From positions 1 to 23,826 of IMG/VR virus record IMGVR_UViG_3300025112_000193: a DNA stretch of 23,826 nt; one strand, given 5' to 3'. This DNA is from a virus. The translations under genes were made by a program, and so were the position numbers. Of the stretch, positions 1-8,113 are shown one piece after another (within the stretch, counting starts at the first letter, position 1; the number at the start of each line of letters is the position of its first letter). The notes below the pieces were generated by a model, which saw nothing but the letters and a program-made list of their open reading frames with translations, searched no databases and was not told where the DNA came from.

Positions 1-354
1 CTAAGGCAATATACAACGGAACGGCAGCTACTCTTGCTGCGGATTCTGGCGTTGTGACAATGGGTTCAACTACAGGAGCTACCGTTTCAGCCGCTGGTAT
101 TGTAAATGTTAACAACACAACTGATGCTGCTAGTAAAACTGACGGTTCGCTTCAAACAGACGGTGGATTGAGTGTTGCTAAGGCAATATACAACGGAACG
201 GCAGCTACTCTTGCTGCGGATTCTGGCGTTGTGACAATGGGTTCAACTACAGGAGCTACCGTTTCAGCCGCTGGTATTGTAAATGTTAACAACACAACTG
301 ATGCAACCAGCACTACTGACGGTTCGCTTCAAACAGACGGTGGATTGAGTGTTG
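1..354 (+). repeat. Two 177-bp tandem repeats inside the fibre gene
   Basis: Unit 1 (1-177) and unit 2 (178-354) have the same length and frame (59 codons). The first 126 nt are identical base for base (1-126 equals 178-303); differences are confined to a short patch at 127-139 versus 304-316. Unit 1 touches the window edge, so more copies probably lie upstream. Synonymous positions are identical too, which points to recent duplication or gene conversion. Confidence 0.95.
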
Positions 355-2006
355 CTCTAGACGCTGTGGTCGGTAATGATCTTATTTTGAAGTCCGAAGA
401 CGCGCAGATCGCTTTCGGTGCAGACTCGGAGATTACTTTAACTCACGTTCCAGATATCGGCTTGCTGATGACGAGCGGGGTTACAACCGTCCCGGTATTT
501 GAGCTTAAAAATACCAACGATGATGCAGCTGGTGCCACGCTTAAATTTAATATGAACGGCTCAAGTGCAGGCGACGGCGATGTTCTTGGTAATGTTGATT
601 TTGTTGGTGAAGATTCTGGTAATGCCGCTACAACTTATGCTAGAATTCTAGCAAAGAGTGATGATGTAACCGCTGGTTCAGAACAAGGTAGCTTGGAATT
701 CTACGTTGCTGAACTTGACGGCACGTTGACGAAAGGTATGGATATCAAAGGGCTCGCCTCTGATGCTAATATAACGGTAGACATCTCAACTCACGATGGT
801 GCTGCTGGTGGCTTGATGCTCGGGGGCACGCTCGTTACAAAGACCGCCTCAGAAATCAATAATTTGGTTTCAACAAGCGCTGCAAACACTTTTACTGAGG
901 ACCAGACGCTCACCAGCGGGGACGCTTCTCAGCCTGTACTTAACATCACGAATACACATGATGGTACAACTTCTGGTGAATTAAGATTTAATAAAGACAG
1001 CACAGGCGATGACGGCGATGTTATGGGCTTGATATCTTTCTATGGCACTGACAGCAGTGATAACGCGCACGAAAGACTAGCATACATGGACGCGATTATT
1101 ACAGACTCGGCTCATGGTTCTGAAGCTGCTTCCTTGAGATTCTATACGGCAGTAGATGATGCTACTTTAGTTCAAGGTTTAGTAATTTCCGGTCAAGCTG
1201 ATGATGCTGGCGAAGTTGATGTAGGTCTCGGCGCAGGCGCAGCCTCTACCACGTCCGTTGCCGGTACCTTTAACACTGTTGGCGCGGCAACTCTAGCAAG
1301 TCTTGTTTGCACCGCAGGCGCATCCTTCGGCGGTGGGGCACTGGTGTTCGGCGGCAGCGGTGGGGCATCAATCTCTAGTGACGGTGATCTTGCGTGTGAT
1401 GGCCAACTTGCCTGTAAGCTTACGGGTAGTTTTGGTACCGGCGCGGCTGGAAACGGCGCGGAGGTTTATTTCTATAGTGATACCCCCGGCACTAATTTTA
1501 AATGGGACGGCTCAGCATCCGGCGACGACGAACTACAATTCATTCGCGGCAGCTCGACCCTTCTGACTATTGGCAACGACTCCGATAGCGACTATATGAT
1601 TGATGTAGTCACCGGTAACAACAATACAAATAAAATTCGTGCAGAGGCTTTTGTTACTCACTCAGACGAACGCTTGAAGAAAGATATTCGGCCAATGACG
1701 AATGCAATAGATAAAATCAATAGATTGCAAGGTGTTACCTATAACTTGAAATCATCAGACAGGAAGGTCAAAGGGTGGAGAGCGCAGCAGATTGGGTTTC
1801 TTGCTCAGGATGTGAAAAAAGTCTTGCCGCAAGTTGTAACAACCGATGTCGCTGGTGGTATGGGGATTGATTATTCCAAGCTAACTGCTGTTCTCACTGA
1901 GGCAGTCAAACATCAAGATGCTGAAATCAAAACCTTGCGCAAGACACTATCTACTGTATTAGAATCTCAGGAACTTCTTCTTGAGCGCCTGGGAATTAAA
2001 AAGTAG
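1..2006 (+). CDS. Tail fibre / receptor-binding protein with C-terminal S74 chaperone domain (5' end missing)
   Basis: This is a phage fibre protein whose reading frame is open to the left edge (first full codon at 3), so the ATG at 54 is internal and the true start lies outside the window. The N-terminal part seen here is two copies of a 59-residue Gly/Thr/Ala-rich repeat. The middle holds beta-rich segments of the kind NLILKSEDAQIAFGADSEI that are common in marine phage fibres (from memory of the family). The last ~115 residues are a Peptidase_S74 intramolecular chaperone: SDERLK at nt 1662-1679 carries the Ser and Lys expected for the self-cleaving dyad (Ser codon 1662, Lys codon 1677), followed by the typical IGFLAQDV and a terminal coiled coil. 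Family knowledge: this domain trimerises the fibre and then cuts itself off just before the Ser. Which fibre it is, and its receptor, cannot be told. Confidence 0.85.
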   Translation, partial: KAIYNGTAATLAADSGVVTMGSTTGATVSAAGIVNVNNTTDAASKTDGSLQTDGGLSVAKAIYNGTAATLAADSGVVTMGSTTGATVSAAGIVNVNNTTDATSTTDGSLQTDGGLSVALDAVVGNDLILKSEDAQIAFGADSEITLTHVPDIGLLMTSGVTTVPVFELKNTNDDAAGATLKFNMNGSSAGDGDVLGNVDFVGEDSGNAATTYARILAKSDDVTAGSEQGSLEFYVAELDGTLTKGMDIKGLASDANITVDISTHDGAAGGLMLGGTLVTKTASEINNLVSTSAANTFTEDQTLTSGDASQPVLNITNTHDGTTSGELRFNKDSTGDDGDVMGLISFYGTDSSDNAHERLAYMDAIITDSAHGSEAASLRFYTAVDDATLVQGLVISGQADDAGEVDVGLGAGAASTTSVAGTFNTVGAATLASLVCTAGASFGGGALVFGGSGGASISSDGDLACDGQLACKLTGSFGTGAAGNGAEVYFYSDTPGTNFKWDGSASGDDELQFIRGSSTLLTIGNDSDSDYMIDVVTGNNNTNKIRAEAFVTHSDERLKKDIRPMTNAIDKINRLQGVTYNLKSSDRKVKGWRAQQIGFLAQDVKKVLPQVVTTDVAGGMGIDYSKLTAVLTEAVKHQDAEIKTLRKTLSTVLESQELLLERLGIKK

Positions 2007-2018
2007 AGAGAGGACATA

Positions 2019-2522
2019 ATGGCGAAAGGTGATTCAGTACCGGGAACCTATAGACAAACTTCAGGATTGGGACACGTCCCGGCATATCAGGTCTCCGGTA
2101 GACCGTGGATGACGGGCTCAACCATTGCGCCTTCTGGTACGCTTACAATAGAATTTCCGAGTGTAACAAAGAACTTTACTGTTGTCAATACGCGGCACCA
2201 TGCTGGTCTCGCTATTGAGAATACTTATACTGGCTCTTTGGCAATTTATTTTGGACCCACCCCTGGAGTTACCTGGGATGGCACAAACATTGATCAGATA
2301 ACAAAAAATCATTATGTCTTTTTAGATGAGCCAAATGATGCATACACATTTGATACTAAGACAAAGACATTGCACATTACCTGCTTGGGATACGGCAACT
2401 ATGCATCGGGGGTGCCTACGCAAACTTCCGGTGTTTCCGGCTCGGTTCGCATCTTTGCGGAGTTAACAGGTATTGAAGCAGATGACATGTATGCACTGAC
2501 TGGTTCGGGAATTGACGCTTAA
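2019..2522 (+). CDS. Small putative virion structural protein (fibre- or head-associated)
   Basis: A 167-residue protein with a strong ribosome site (GAGAGAGGA, 2006-2014) 12 nt after the fibre gene, so both are probably on one transcript. The N-terminus (GDSVPGTYRQTSGLGHVPAYQVSGRPW) is followed by many Thr/Val/Gly strands and a short segment FPSVTKNFTVVNT. I associate the pattern 'YQVSGRPxxTGS ... FPxVTK' with small beta-rich structural proteins of marine T4-like phages, but cannot name the role. No signal peptide, membrane segment or catalytic motif is visible. A fibre tip, fibre adaptor or capsid decoration are all possible. Confidence 0.6.
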   Translation: MAKGDSVPGTYRQTSGLGHVPAYQVSGRPWMTGSTIAPSGTLTIEFPSVTKNFTVVNTRHHAGLAIENTYTGSLAIYFGPTPGVTWDGTNIDQITKNHYVFLDEPNDAYTFDTKTKTLHITCLGYGNYASGVPTQTSGVSGSVRIFAELTGIEADDMYALTGSGIDA

Positions 2523-2544
2523 AAGGTATTTACCTGTTGAAGAT

Positions 2545-2552
2545 ACTATTTA
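2545..2552 (+). promoter_or_regulatory. Putative phage late promoter (ACTATTTA) for the capsid unit
   Basis: ACTATTTA lies 44 nt before the ATG at 2589, in the 66-nt gap after the preceding gene. The same octamer recurs at 8069, 11061 and 12950 at nearly the same distance from a start codon. If it sits at -10, the leader would be about 30 nt. No host-type -35 box is evident. Inferred from recurrence and position only. Confidence 0.5.
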
Positions 2553-2588
2553 TTTGTGATAAAAATAACTTTGGTTAGGAGTACCAAA

Positions 2589-3602
2589 ATGTCCAAAATG
2601 TTACAAGAGGCAATTATCGATGCAGAAGCCTTGAAAGAAGCCGCATTGCGTAATGCTGAGCAAGCAATTATTGAAAAATATGAGGCTGAAATCAAAGATG
2701 CTGTTACGACTTTGCTAGAGCAGCCTGAAGAAGAGGAGGAGGACCCTCTTGGACTTGGTGGCGGGTTAGACATGGAATTGGGTGGCGAAGAAGGAATGGA
2801 ATCAGATGAGGCTGTGGCCGACCAATTGGTTCCTGCCGCTGTAGACGGCGAAGACCTTTGTGCTTGTCCAGATATGCAAGACCCAGCCAATAAGAAAGTT
2901 GAAATTGATTTGGACCAATTGGTTGCCGCAGCTAACGCAGAAGAAGAAGCCGAGGAAGAAGAAGCAGCAGACATGGGTCTAACAAGCGCTATGGCTTTGG
3001 AAGAAGAAGTTGATTTGAGCGAAGAACTCCTTGCAGATTTGATTGAGACATTGACTGTAGACGTCACACCAAAGTCAGACGGTTGGGCTGGTGCCAATTC
3101 TGCTGAGCTTGAAGAAGCAGAAGAGCAAGCTGTTGCAGAGGAAAAAGATTCTGAACTGGCCGAAGAGAACGAAGAATTAAGAAAAAATGTAAAAGAGCTT
3201 GAAGAAAGGCTTGAAAAATATACAAAACAAATTAAATCAATTAAAGAAGAAAAAAATAAAATTAAGAACGTTGCATTGAAGATGCGTGACCATGTAGAAG
3301 GCACAAATCTTCAAAATGCACGATTGCTCTATACGAATCAAGTTTTGATTAGTGACTCCTTGAATGAGCGACAAAAAAATAAGATTGTCGAAGCTATTTC
3401 AAAGGCAGATTCCGTAGATGAGGCGAAGATGATATTTGAAACACTTCAGAGCGCGGTGGGCTCTTCTTCTAAGAAGACGCCAAAATCACTGAGCGAAGTT
3501 GTAGAACGTCGATCTTCCACATTGCCACGGGCAACCAAGGCAAAATCATCCGACCCGGCAACGGATAGGATGAAACTTCTAGCAGGAATTGTTAAGAATT
3601 AA
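2589..3602 (+). CDS. Prohead core scaffolding protein, gp22-like
   Basis: A 337-residue, very acidic, Ala/Glu-rich protein placed immediately before the major capsid gene, as gene 22 is in T4 (gp22 is 269 residues). Visible parts: helical N-terminus with many Ala and Glu, a Glu run with Gly-rich stretch near residues 40-75, a long charged coiled coil at roughly 172-235, and a basic C-terminus ending in a short Met/Leu/Ala helix. Family role: it forms the internal core on which the gp23 shell assembles and is later degraded by the prohead protease, which is not in this window. The start is ATG 2589, preceded by TTAGGAG (2576-2582); an upstream in-frame GTG (2556) lacks a ribosome site and falls where the leader should be. 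Confidence 0.7.
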   Translation: MSKMLQEAIIDAEALKEAALRNAEQAIIEKYEAEIKDAVTTLLEQPEEEEEDPLGLGGGLDMELGGEEGMESDEAVADQLVPAAVDGEDLCACPDMQDPANKKVEIDLDQLVAAANAEEEAEEEEAADMGLTSAMALEEEVDLSEELLADLIETLTVDVTPKSDGWAGANSAELEEAEEQAVAEEKDSELAEENEELRKNVKELEERLEKYTKQIKSIKEEKNKIKNVALKMRDHVEGTNLQNARLLYTNQVLISDSLNERQKNKIVEAISKADSVDEAKMIFETLQSAVGSSSKKTPKSLSEVVERRSSTLPRATKAKSSDPATDRMKLLAGIVKN

Positions 3603-3625
3603 ACACATTTAAGGAGGATTTAAAA

Positions 3626-5305
3626 ATGTCTGTTTTACAGAAGTTGACGGAAGGAATTGTCAACCGTAGTCTCGAAAAGGATGGTCAGGCTCTACTTGAT
3701 AAGTGGAATCGTACTGGTCTTTTGGAGGGGTTGGGTTCTGACCGCAAAAAGAATAGTATGGCTTGTCTCTTAGAGAACCAAGCTAAAGAGCTTCTTCGCG
3801 AAGCATCTGCCATGTCCCAAGGGGATGTGGAAGGATTTGCAGCAGTTGCATTTCCGATTGTTCGCCGTGTATTCGGTGGACTCGTAGCTAACGACCTCGT
3901 TAGCGTTCAGCCCATGAGCTTGCCTTCTGGTCTGATCTTTTTCCTTGATTTCACTCACACGGATACCAAGGTGGGGGCAGGAGCGACAGCGCGAACTACT
4001 TCCGTTTACGGTGGTGGCGCTGTGGCCAGTGGAATCGCTAGCGGTGTAGGCACCTTGTCTGAAACCGGTTACTATGACCTTCAGAGTGGCTACGCCTCTC
4101 CGACTGGTTCTGCGTCTGTTACTTTGGCGGCTGTGTCCGCCCTGACCGCTACTTTGGTAAGCGCTCTAAGTGAGGCGCAGAAGAAGCTTGTCAGGTTTGA
4201 CCCTGACCTTCTTGCTGACACGACCGCGCAGATCGCGCAGTTCACCTTTACAGCGCCCGCAAATCTGAATACCAATAATCTTGGTGCTTTGGATTTGACC
4301 CTTGCTGCTGAAGATGTTGTGATTCGTCGCCTGACTTCCATTAGTGGTACCACCATAACGGTTACCATTATGGATACCACAAGCAACACTGTTGCTGCGG
4401 CTGCTACCGAGTCAAAGACTGCCACATACGCTGTGGCTGATAGCTTTGCAGCCAGCACTGCTGCTGGTTCTGTTGTGGGTGGTACTCCGTGGGGTCTTGA
4501 AACTACTGGCGACACCGGTCTGGGCCTTGCAGGAGCGAATGCGGATATCCCCGAAATCGATATCAAAGTCGATTCTATCGCGGTAACCGCAATCACCAAG
4601 AAGCTCAAGGCTAAGTGGACCCCGGAATTGGGACAGGATCTCAATGCCTACCACAACCTTGACGCTGAAGTTGAGCTTACTGGTATTCTCTCTGAGCAGA
4701 TTGCTCTAGAGATTGACCAAGAAATTCTCAACGACTTGGTACAGGGTGCTACTGCTGGTACGCTCTATTGGAGCCGTCGCCCCGGTCAGTTCTTGGACCC
4801 CGAGGCTGGTACCAGTATTACCAGTGCTACCGCACCTCCCGACTTTACGGGTACGGTTTCTGAGTGGTATGAGACGCTTGTTGAGACAATCAACGACGTT
4901 TCCGCTCGCATCCACCGTAAGACCCTTCGTGGTGGTGCCAACTTTATCGTTTGTGGCCCCGAGGTTGCAAACCTCCTTGAGTTCACTAGCGGCTTCCGTG
5001 CGAAGGTCACCGCTGATGACGACAAGGGTGAAGTTGGTGCTGTGAATGTCGGCAGCATCTCAAAGAAGTGGGACGTTTTCGTCGATCCTTACTTCCTACG
5101 GAATGTAATTCTTGTAGGTCGCAAGGGTAGCAGCTTCCTTGAGAGTGGCTATGTCTACGCTCCGTATGTACCGCTTCAGGTTACTCCTACTATCTTTGGA
5201 CCCGAGGACTTCTTACCCCGTAAGGGCGTGATGACTCGCTACGCTAAGAAGATGGTACGACCTGACTTGTACGGTCTTGTGGTTGTAGAAAACCTTATTG
5301 GTTAA
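3626..5305 (+). CDS. Major capsid protein, gp23-like
   Basis: 559 residues against 521 in T4 gp23. The N-terminal region is diagnostic: a 'LLENQAKELLREASAM' segment (about 48-63), then 'FAAVAFPIVRRVFGGLVANDLVSVQPMSLPSG' (about 71-102), which parallels the T4 gp23 segment running from LLENQA through PLVRRAFPNLIA to VGVQPL. This is the HK97-type shell subunit. Residues ~110-320 are Ala/Thr/Gly-rich and longer than usual, likely including an insertion domain. Candidate prohead-protease sites of the (L/I)xE type lie at residues 32-34 and 48-50, but which is cut is not known. AAGGAGG at 3610-3616 gives a very strong ribosome site. It shares the capsid transcript with the core gene and is closed off by the terminator at 5332. 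Confidence 0.92.
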   Translation: MSVLQKLTEGIVNRSLEKDGQALLDKWNRTGLLEGLGSDRKKNSMACLLENQAKELLREASAMSQGDVEGFAAVAFPIVRRVFGGLVANDLVSVQPMSLPSGLIFFLDFTHTDTKVGAGATARTTSVYGGGAVASGIASGVGTLSETGYYDLQSGYASPTGSASVTLAAVSALTATLVSALSEAQKKLVRFDPDLLADTTAQIAQFTFTAPANLNTNNLGALDLTLAAEDVVIRRLTSISGTTITVTIMDTTSNTVAAAATESKTATYAVADSFAASTAAGSVVGGTPWGLETTGDTGLGLAGANADIPEIDIKVDSIAVTAITKKLKAKWTPELGQDLNAYHNLDAEVELTGILSEQIALEIDQEILNDLVQGATAGTLYWSRRPGQFLDPEAGTSITSATAPPDFTGTVSEWYETLVETINDVSARIHRKTLRGGANFIVCGPEVANLLEFTSGFRAKVTADDDKGEVGAVNVGSISKKWDVFVDPYFLRNVILVGRKGSSFLESGYVYAPYVPLQVTPTIFGPEDFLPRKGVMTRYAKKMVRPDLYGLVVVENLIG

Positions 5306-5331
5306 TAGCCTAGTTATTGGCCTTTAAAATT

Positions 5332-5370
5332 AAAGCCCCGTGTTAGTTCGCTAACACGGGGCTTTTCTTT
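5332..5370 (+). terminator. Strong intrinsic terminator after the major capsid gene
   Basis: A perfect 15-bp stem, 5332-5346 with 5351-5365, closes a TTCG tetraloop and runs into TTTTCTTT. It is 27 nt past the capsid stop codon and should end the capsid transcript. Confidence 0.93.
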
Positions 5371-5405
5371 TGTTGAAAAACTAATTACACTTGAGGAATA
5401 CTGCC

Positions 5406-6677
5406 ATGGCAACACCAACTTTACTTCCAGCTTCAAGCACGTCCGTTTCAAGATTATCTTCAACGGGTACGCACAGCGGCGTCGTATCATCTTTGGCTTA
5501 TGGAATATATTCTAGTGCGGCTTTTGTTTCAGGAGCAGTAGACCAAGTTGCTTATACTTATCAGAAGTTAGGTGGCGATATTCTTGATATTGAACTGAAA
5601 GACGATCAGGTTTATAATGCGTATGAAGAAGCAACGTTAGAATATTCTTATCTTGTGAATGTCCATCAGGCCAAGAATATGTTAAGTAATGTTCTTGGTG
5701 GAACGACAGGCTCATTTGATGAGGACGGGCAGATTGTATCAGGTCATTCGCTAGAGAATGTTAATGTTAATCTCAGATTGCCACGGTTTGATTTTGCCTA
5801 TGCACGACGAGTTGCGGAAGGTATTTCTGGGGAACTCGGCATGGCTGGGGCACAAATACATTCTGCTTCTTTTTCTTTGGTGGGAAGCCAACAAGATTAT
5901 GATTTGCAATCTATTATTTATAGCGCGTCAATTGACGCTGATAATAGTGCTTTTCCATATTATAACAAAGTCGGAAAAAATAAAATCACAATTACCAAGG
6001 TATTCTATAAAACGAAAACGGCTAGTTGGCGATTTTATGGCTATTATGGTGGTCTCAACACGGTAGGTAATTTGGGTACTTATGGGCAATATGCTGACGA
6101 CTCAACGTTCCAAATTATTCCCGTGTGGCAGAATAAAGCACAAGCCATGGCTTATGAAGATTCAATTTATACGCGGAATTCACACTGGTCATATGAACTG
6201 AAAAATAATAATATTCGCGTCTACCCCATTCCCCCATCGGGCTCAAGCTACCCAGACAAGCTCTGGGTAGAATTCTCAGCTGGTGATGTTGATACCTGGG
6301 TTGAGCAAGCCGACCGCAAAGAGGGTGTAGAGGGAATTAATAATATAAACACTTTGCCATTTGAAAATATCCCGTATCAGAACATCAACGCAATTGGTAA
6401 GCAGTGGATTCGTCGCTTTGCCTTGGCAATATCCAAAGAAATGCTTGGATATACAAGAAGCAAATTTGCTTCAATTCCCATCCCTGGAAATGACATATCT
6501 CTAAACGGAAGCGATTTAATTTCTCAGGGGAAAGAAGAACAAACCGCGCTGAGAGATGAATTGAAAACAGTATTAGACGAGCTAACGTATGGACAGCTTA
6601 TGTCCAATGATGCAGAAACCGTTGATTCCTCAAGCAAAATTCAACAAAATGTGCCCATGCTAATTTTTAGTGGATAG
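5406..6677 (+). CDS. Putative neck / head-completion protein (gp13-like by position)
   Basis: 423 residues. The start is ATG 5406 with GAGGAA at 5393-5398; an in-frame TTG at 5391 overlaps that ribosome site and is rejected. Residues ~40-95 contain an acidic helical segment (LKDDQVYNAYEEATLEYSYLV) of the sort found in head-tail connector proteins, and the C-terminal third has a helix with 'NAIGKQWIRRFALAISKEML'. It opens a three-gene set between capsid and tail sheath, the place of genes 13-14-15 in T4, although T4 gp13 is only 309 residues. The assignment rests mainly on gene order; I see no catalytic motif. It may be a fused or enlarged neck protein. Confidence 0.45.
   Translation: MATPTLLPASSTSVSRLSSTGTHSGVVSSLAYGIYSSAAFVSGAVDQVAYTYQKLGGDILDIELKDDQVYNAYEEATLEYSYLVNVHQAKNMLSNVLGGTTGSFDEDGQIVSGHSLENVNVNLRLPRFDFAYARRVAEGISGELGMAGAQIHSASFSLVGSQQDYDLQSIIYSASIDADNSAFPYYNKVGKNKITITKVFYKTKTASWRFYGYYGGLNTVGNLGTYGQYADDSTFQIIPVWQNKAQAMAYEDSIYTRNSHWSYELKNNNIRVYPIPPSGSSYPDKLWVEFSAGDVDTWVEQADRKEGVEGINNINTLPFENIPYQNINAIGKQWIRRFALAISKEMLGYTRSKFASIPIPGNDISLNGSDLISQGKEEQTALRDELKTVLDELTYGQLMSNDAETVDSSSKIQQNVPMLIFSG
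6248..6270. repeat. 9-bp perfect inverted repeat inside the neck gene
   Basis: CTACCCAGA (6248-6256), 5-nt spacer, TCTGGGTAG (6262-6270). It would make a stable RNA hairpin within the coding sequence. No T-tract follows, so it is not an intrinsic terminator. Confidence 0.8.
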
Positions 6678-6690
6678 GGGGAAATAAAGG

Positions 6691-7185
6691 ATGGCAGATC
6701 CGAACAACAACTGGACACAACCTACTGCGCCCCCACCTCCATTATTTGCTGGAGAAAAGGAACGGAACCTTGTTAAACAGGTTAACGATGAATTAATTGA
6801 GAGGGTGATAGGACAACAAATTGCTTATTATCCAATCAATATTGTACATACAGATTTTCATCCACTATATGGTGAAGCGATTAAGAAAACTTTCCTCCCA
6901 CCAGTCCGTGTCTATGTGCTTGTTGAGTGGGAGGGGAGTGAAACCACCACATCAAATTTTGGGATTGACCGTAAGGCTTCAATTACTGTGCATTTCCACC
7001 GAAGAAGGTTGGTTGAGGACCAAGACCTATATGTGAGAGAAGGTGACTTTGTTGCTTATGGAAGTCAATTTTTTGAAATTGTGACAATCGGACAACCTAG
7101 AGAGATATTTGGGCAAACTGAACATAAAGTAGAGATTGTGGCGAAATGTATAAAGGCTCGCGAGGGTGTGTTCGATGCCGAATAA
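6691..7185 (+). CDS. Putative neck protein (gp14-like)
   Basis: 164 residues, starting at ATG 6691 after GGGGGA (6677-6682), 13 nt past the previous stop. A Pro-rich N-terminus leads to a compact beta-rich domain with 'YYPINIVHTDFHPLYGEAIKK', 'FGIDRKASITVHFHRRRLVED' and 'VREGDFVAYGSQFFEIVTI'. The order 'xxLYGEAxxKxF ... PVRVxxLVE ... GDFVxYGxxxFEIV' agrees with what I remember of T4-type gp14 neck proteins, though T4 gp14 is longer (256). Family role: closing the portal and joining head to tail. The end overlaps the next gene by 11 nt. Confidence 0.5.
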   Translation: MADPNNNWTQPTAPPPPLFAGEKERNLVKQVNDELIERVIGQQIAYYPINIVHTDFHPLYGEAIKKTFLPPVRVYVLVEWEGSETTTSNFGIDRKASITVHFHRRRLVEDQDLYVREGDFVAYGSQFFEIVTIGQPREIFGQTEHKVEIVAKCIKAREGVFDAE

Positions 7186-8044
7186 TTATAAACCGGACGC
7201 TAAATTAAAAGAGGTGCCGTTTCAGCCGTCTTCGGTTGAGACAATTGACCATGCTATCACAGATTGGTTGAATGGTGTTAATATTAATGTTGCAACAAAT
7301 AAAGGATGGAAGCCTGTGCCGGTTTTATGGGTTGCAGCTGAACGTTCATTCTCTGTTAAGAATAATAAAGACCTGAGAGATTCTAGTGGGGCGATGAAGC
7401 TACCTCTTATTACAATTGAAAGAACGTCAATGACGAAAGACCCTTCGCGAAAAGGCACTGCGTGGGCACATATCCCCCCTGTGGGCGATTATAAGGGCGG
7501 TTCAATCACGGTGGCTCGCAGGATTCAGCAGAAGAAAAGTTCTGCGTTTGCTTCAGCAAAAACTAAAGATATCTTTGGTCAAAAGACTTTTCCATATAGA
7601 AACAACAAAGTTGTTTATGAAACAATAACCATGCCAATGCCTGTTTATGTTGATGTTACTTACAAAATAAGCACCCGTACAGAATATCAACAGCAGATGA
7701 ATCAAATAATGCAACCGTTTATTACCAACACGGGAGCTATCAATTATTTTATTATAGAGCACGATGGACATCGTTTTGAATCTTTTATGCAAGACAATTT
7801 CGCACAAGAAAGCAATGTTGCTGAGATAGGAGAGGACGAGAGATATTATCAAACAACTTTTGATGTGAAAGTCTTGGCTTATCTGATAGGGGCAGGAGAT
7901 AATCAAGACACTCCAAGGGTTGTTATTCGTGAGAATGCAGTTGAGGTAAAGATAGGAAGGGAGCGAGTCGTACTTGAGGACGACATAGAACACTTAGAAT
8001 CTAAAAATCGGAAACCCGGTGACGGTGGGAACTATCGGAGCTAA
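7175..8044 (+). CDS. Putative tail terminator / sheath stabiliser (gp15-like)
   Basis: 289 residues, close to T4 gp15 (272) and in its place, after two neck genes and before the sheath. The central segment 'MPMPVYVDVTYKISTRTEYQQQMNQIMQPF' followed by 'HRFESFMQDN' is the beta/helix pattern seen in myovirus tail terminators. Family role: hexameric cap that stops tube and sheath growth and binds the neck. ATG 7175 is chosen because GAGGG (7162-7166) lies 8 nt before it; a GTG at 7166 sits inside that ribosome site. The 11-nt overlap with the preceding gene suggests coupled translation. Confidence 0.55.
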   Translation: MPNNYKPDAKLKEVPFQPSSVETIDHAITDWLNGVNINVATNKGWKPVPVLWVAAERSFSVKNNKDLRDSSGAMKLPLITIERTSMTKDPSRKGTAWAHIPPVGDYKGGSITVARRIQQKKSSAFASAKTKDIFGQKTFPYRNNKVVYETITMPMPVYVDVTYKISTRTEYQQQMNQIMQPFITNTGAINYFIIEHDGHRFESFMQDNFAQESNVAEIGEDERYYQTTFDVKVLAYLIGAGDNQDTPRVVIRENAVEVKIGRERVVLEDDIEHLESKNRKPGDGGNYRS

Positions 8045-8068
8045 AAATGGTTTTTCGGTTTTTATATG

Positions 8069-8076
8069 ACTATTTA
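8069..8076 (+). promoter_or_regulatory. Putative phage late promoter (ACTATTTA) for the tail sheath
   Basis: ACTATTTA stands 45 nt before the sheath ATG, with AAGGAG at 8100-8105 between them. Same octamer and spacing as at 2545, 11061 and 12950. I saw no clear terminator in the 24 nt before it. Confidence 0.5.
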
Positions 8077-8113
8077 CTAGAGAAAAATTCTTTGGCTTGA
8101 AGGAGAAATAATC

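Noticed and set aside
1303-1566. 87-residue + strand open frame inside the fibre gene
   Set aside because: Out-of-frame shadow of the fibre coding sequence with no ribosome site.
2556-2588. GTG 2556 as start of the core protein
   Set aside because: No ribosome site, and it lies right behind the putative promoter box; ATG 2589 has TTAGGAG.
2546-3304. 252-residue open frame on the - strand opposite the prohead core gene
   Set aside because: It is a Ser-rich translation made by the complement of GAA/GAG-rich coding sequence; no ribosome site, and it has no plausible protein pattern.
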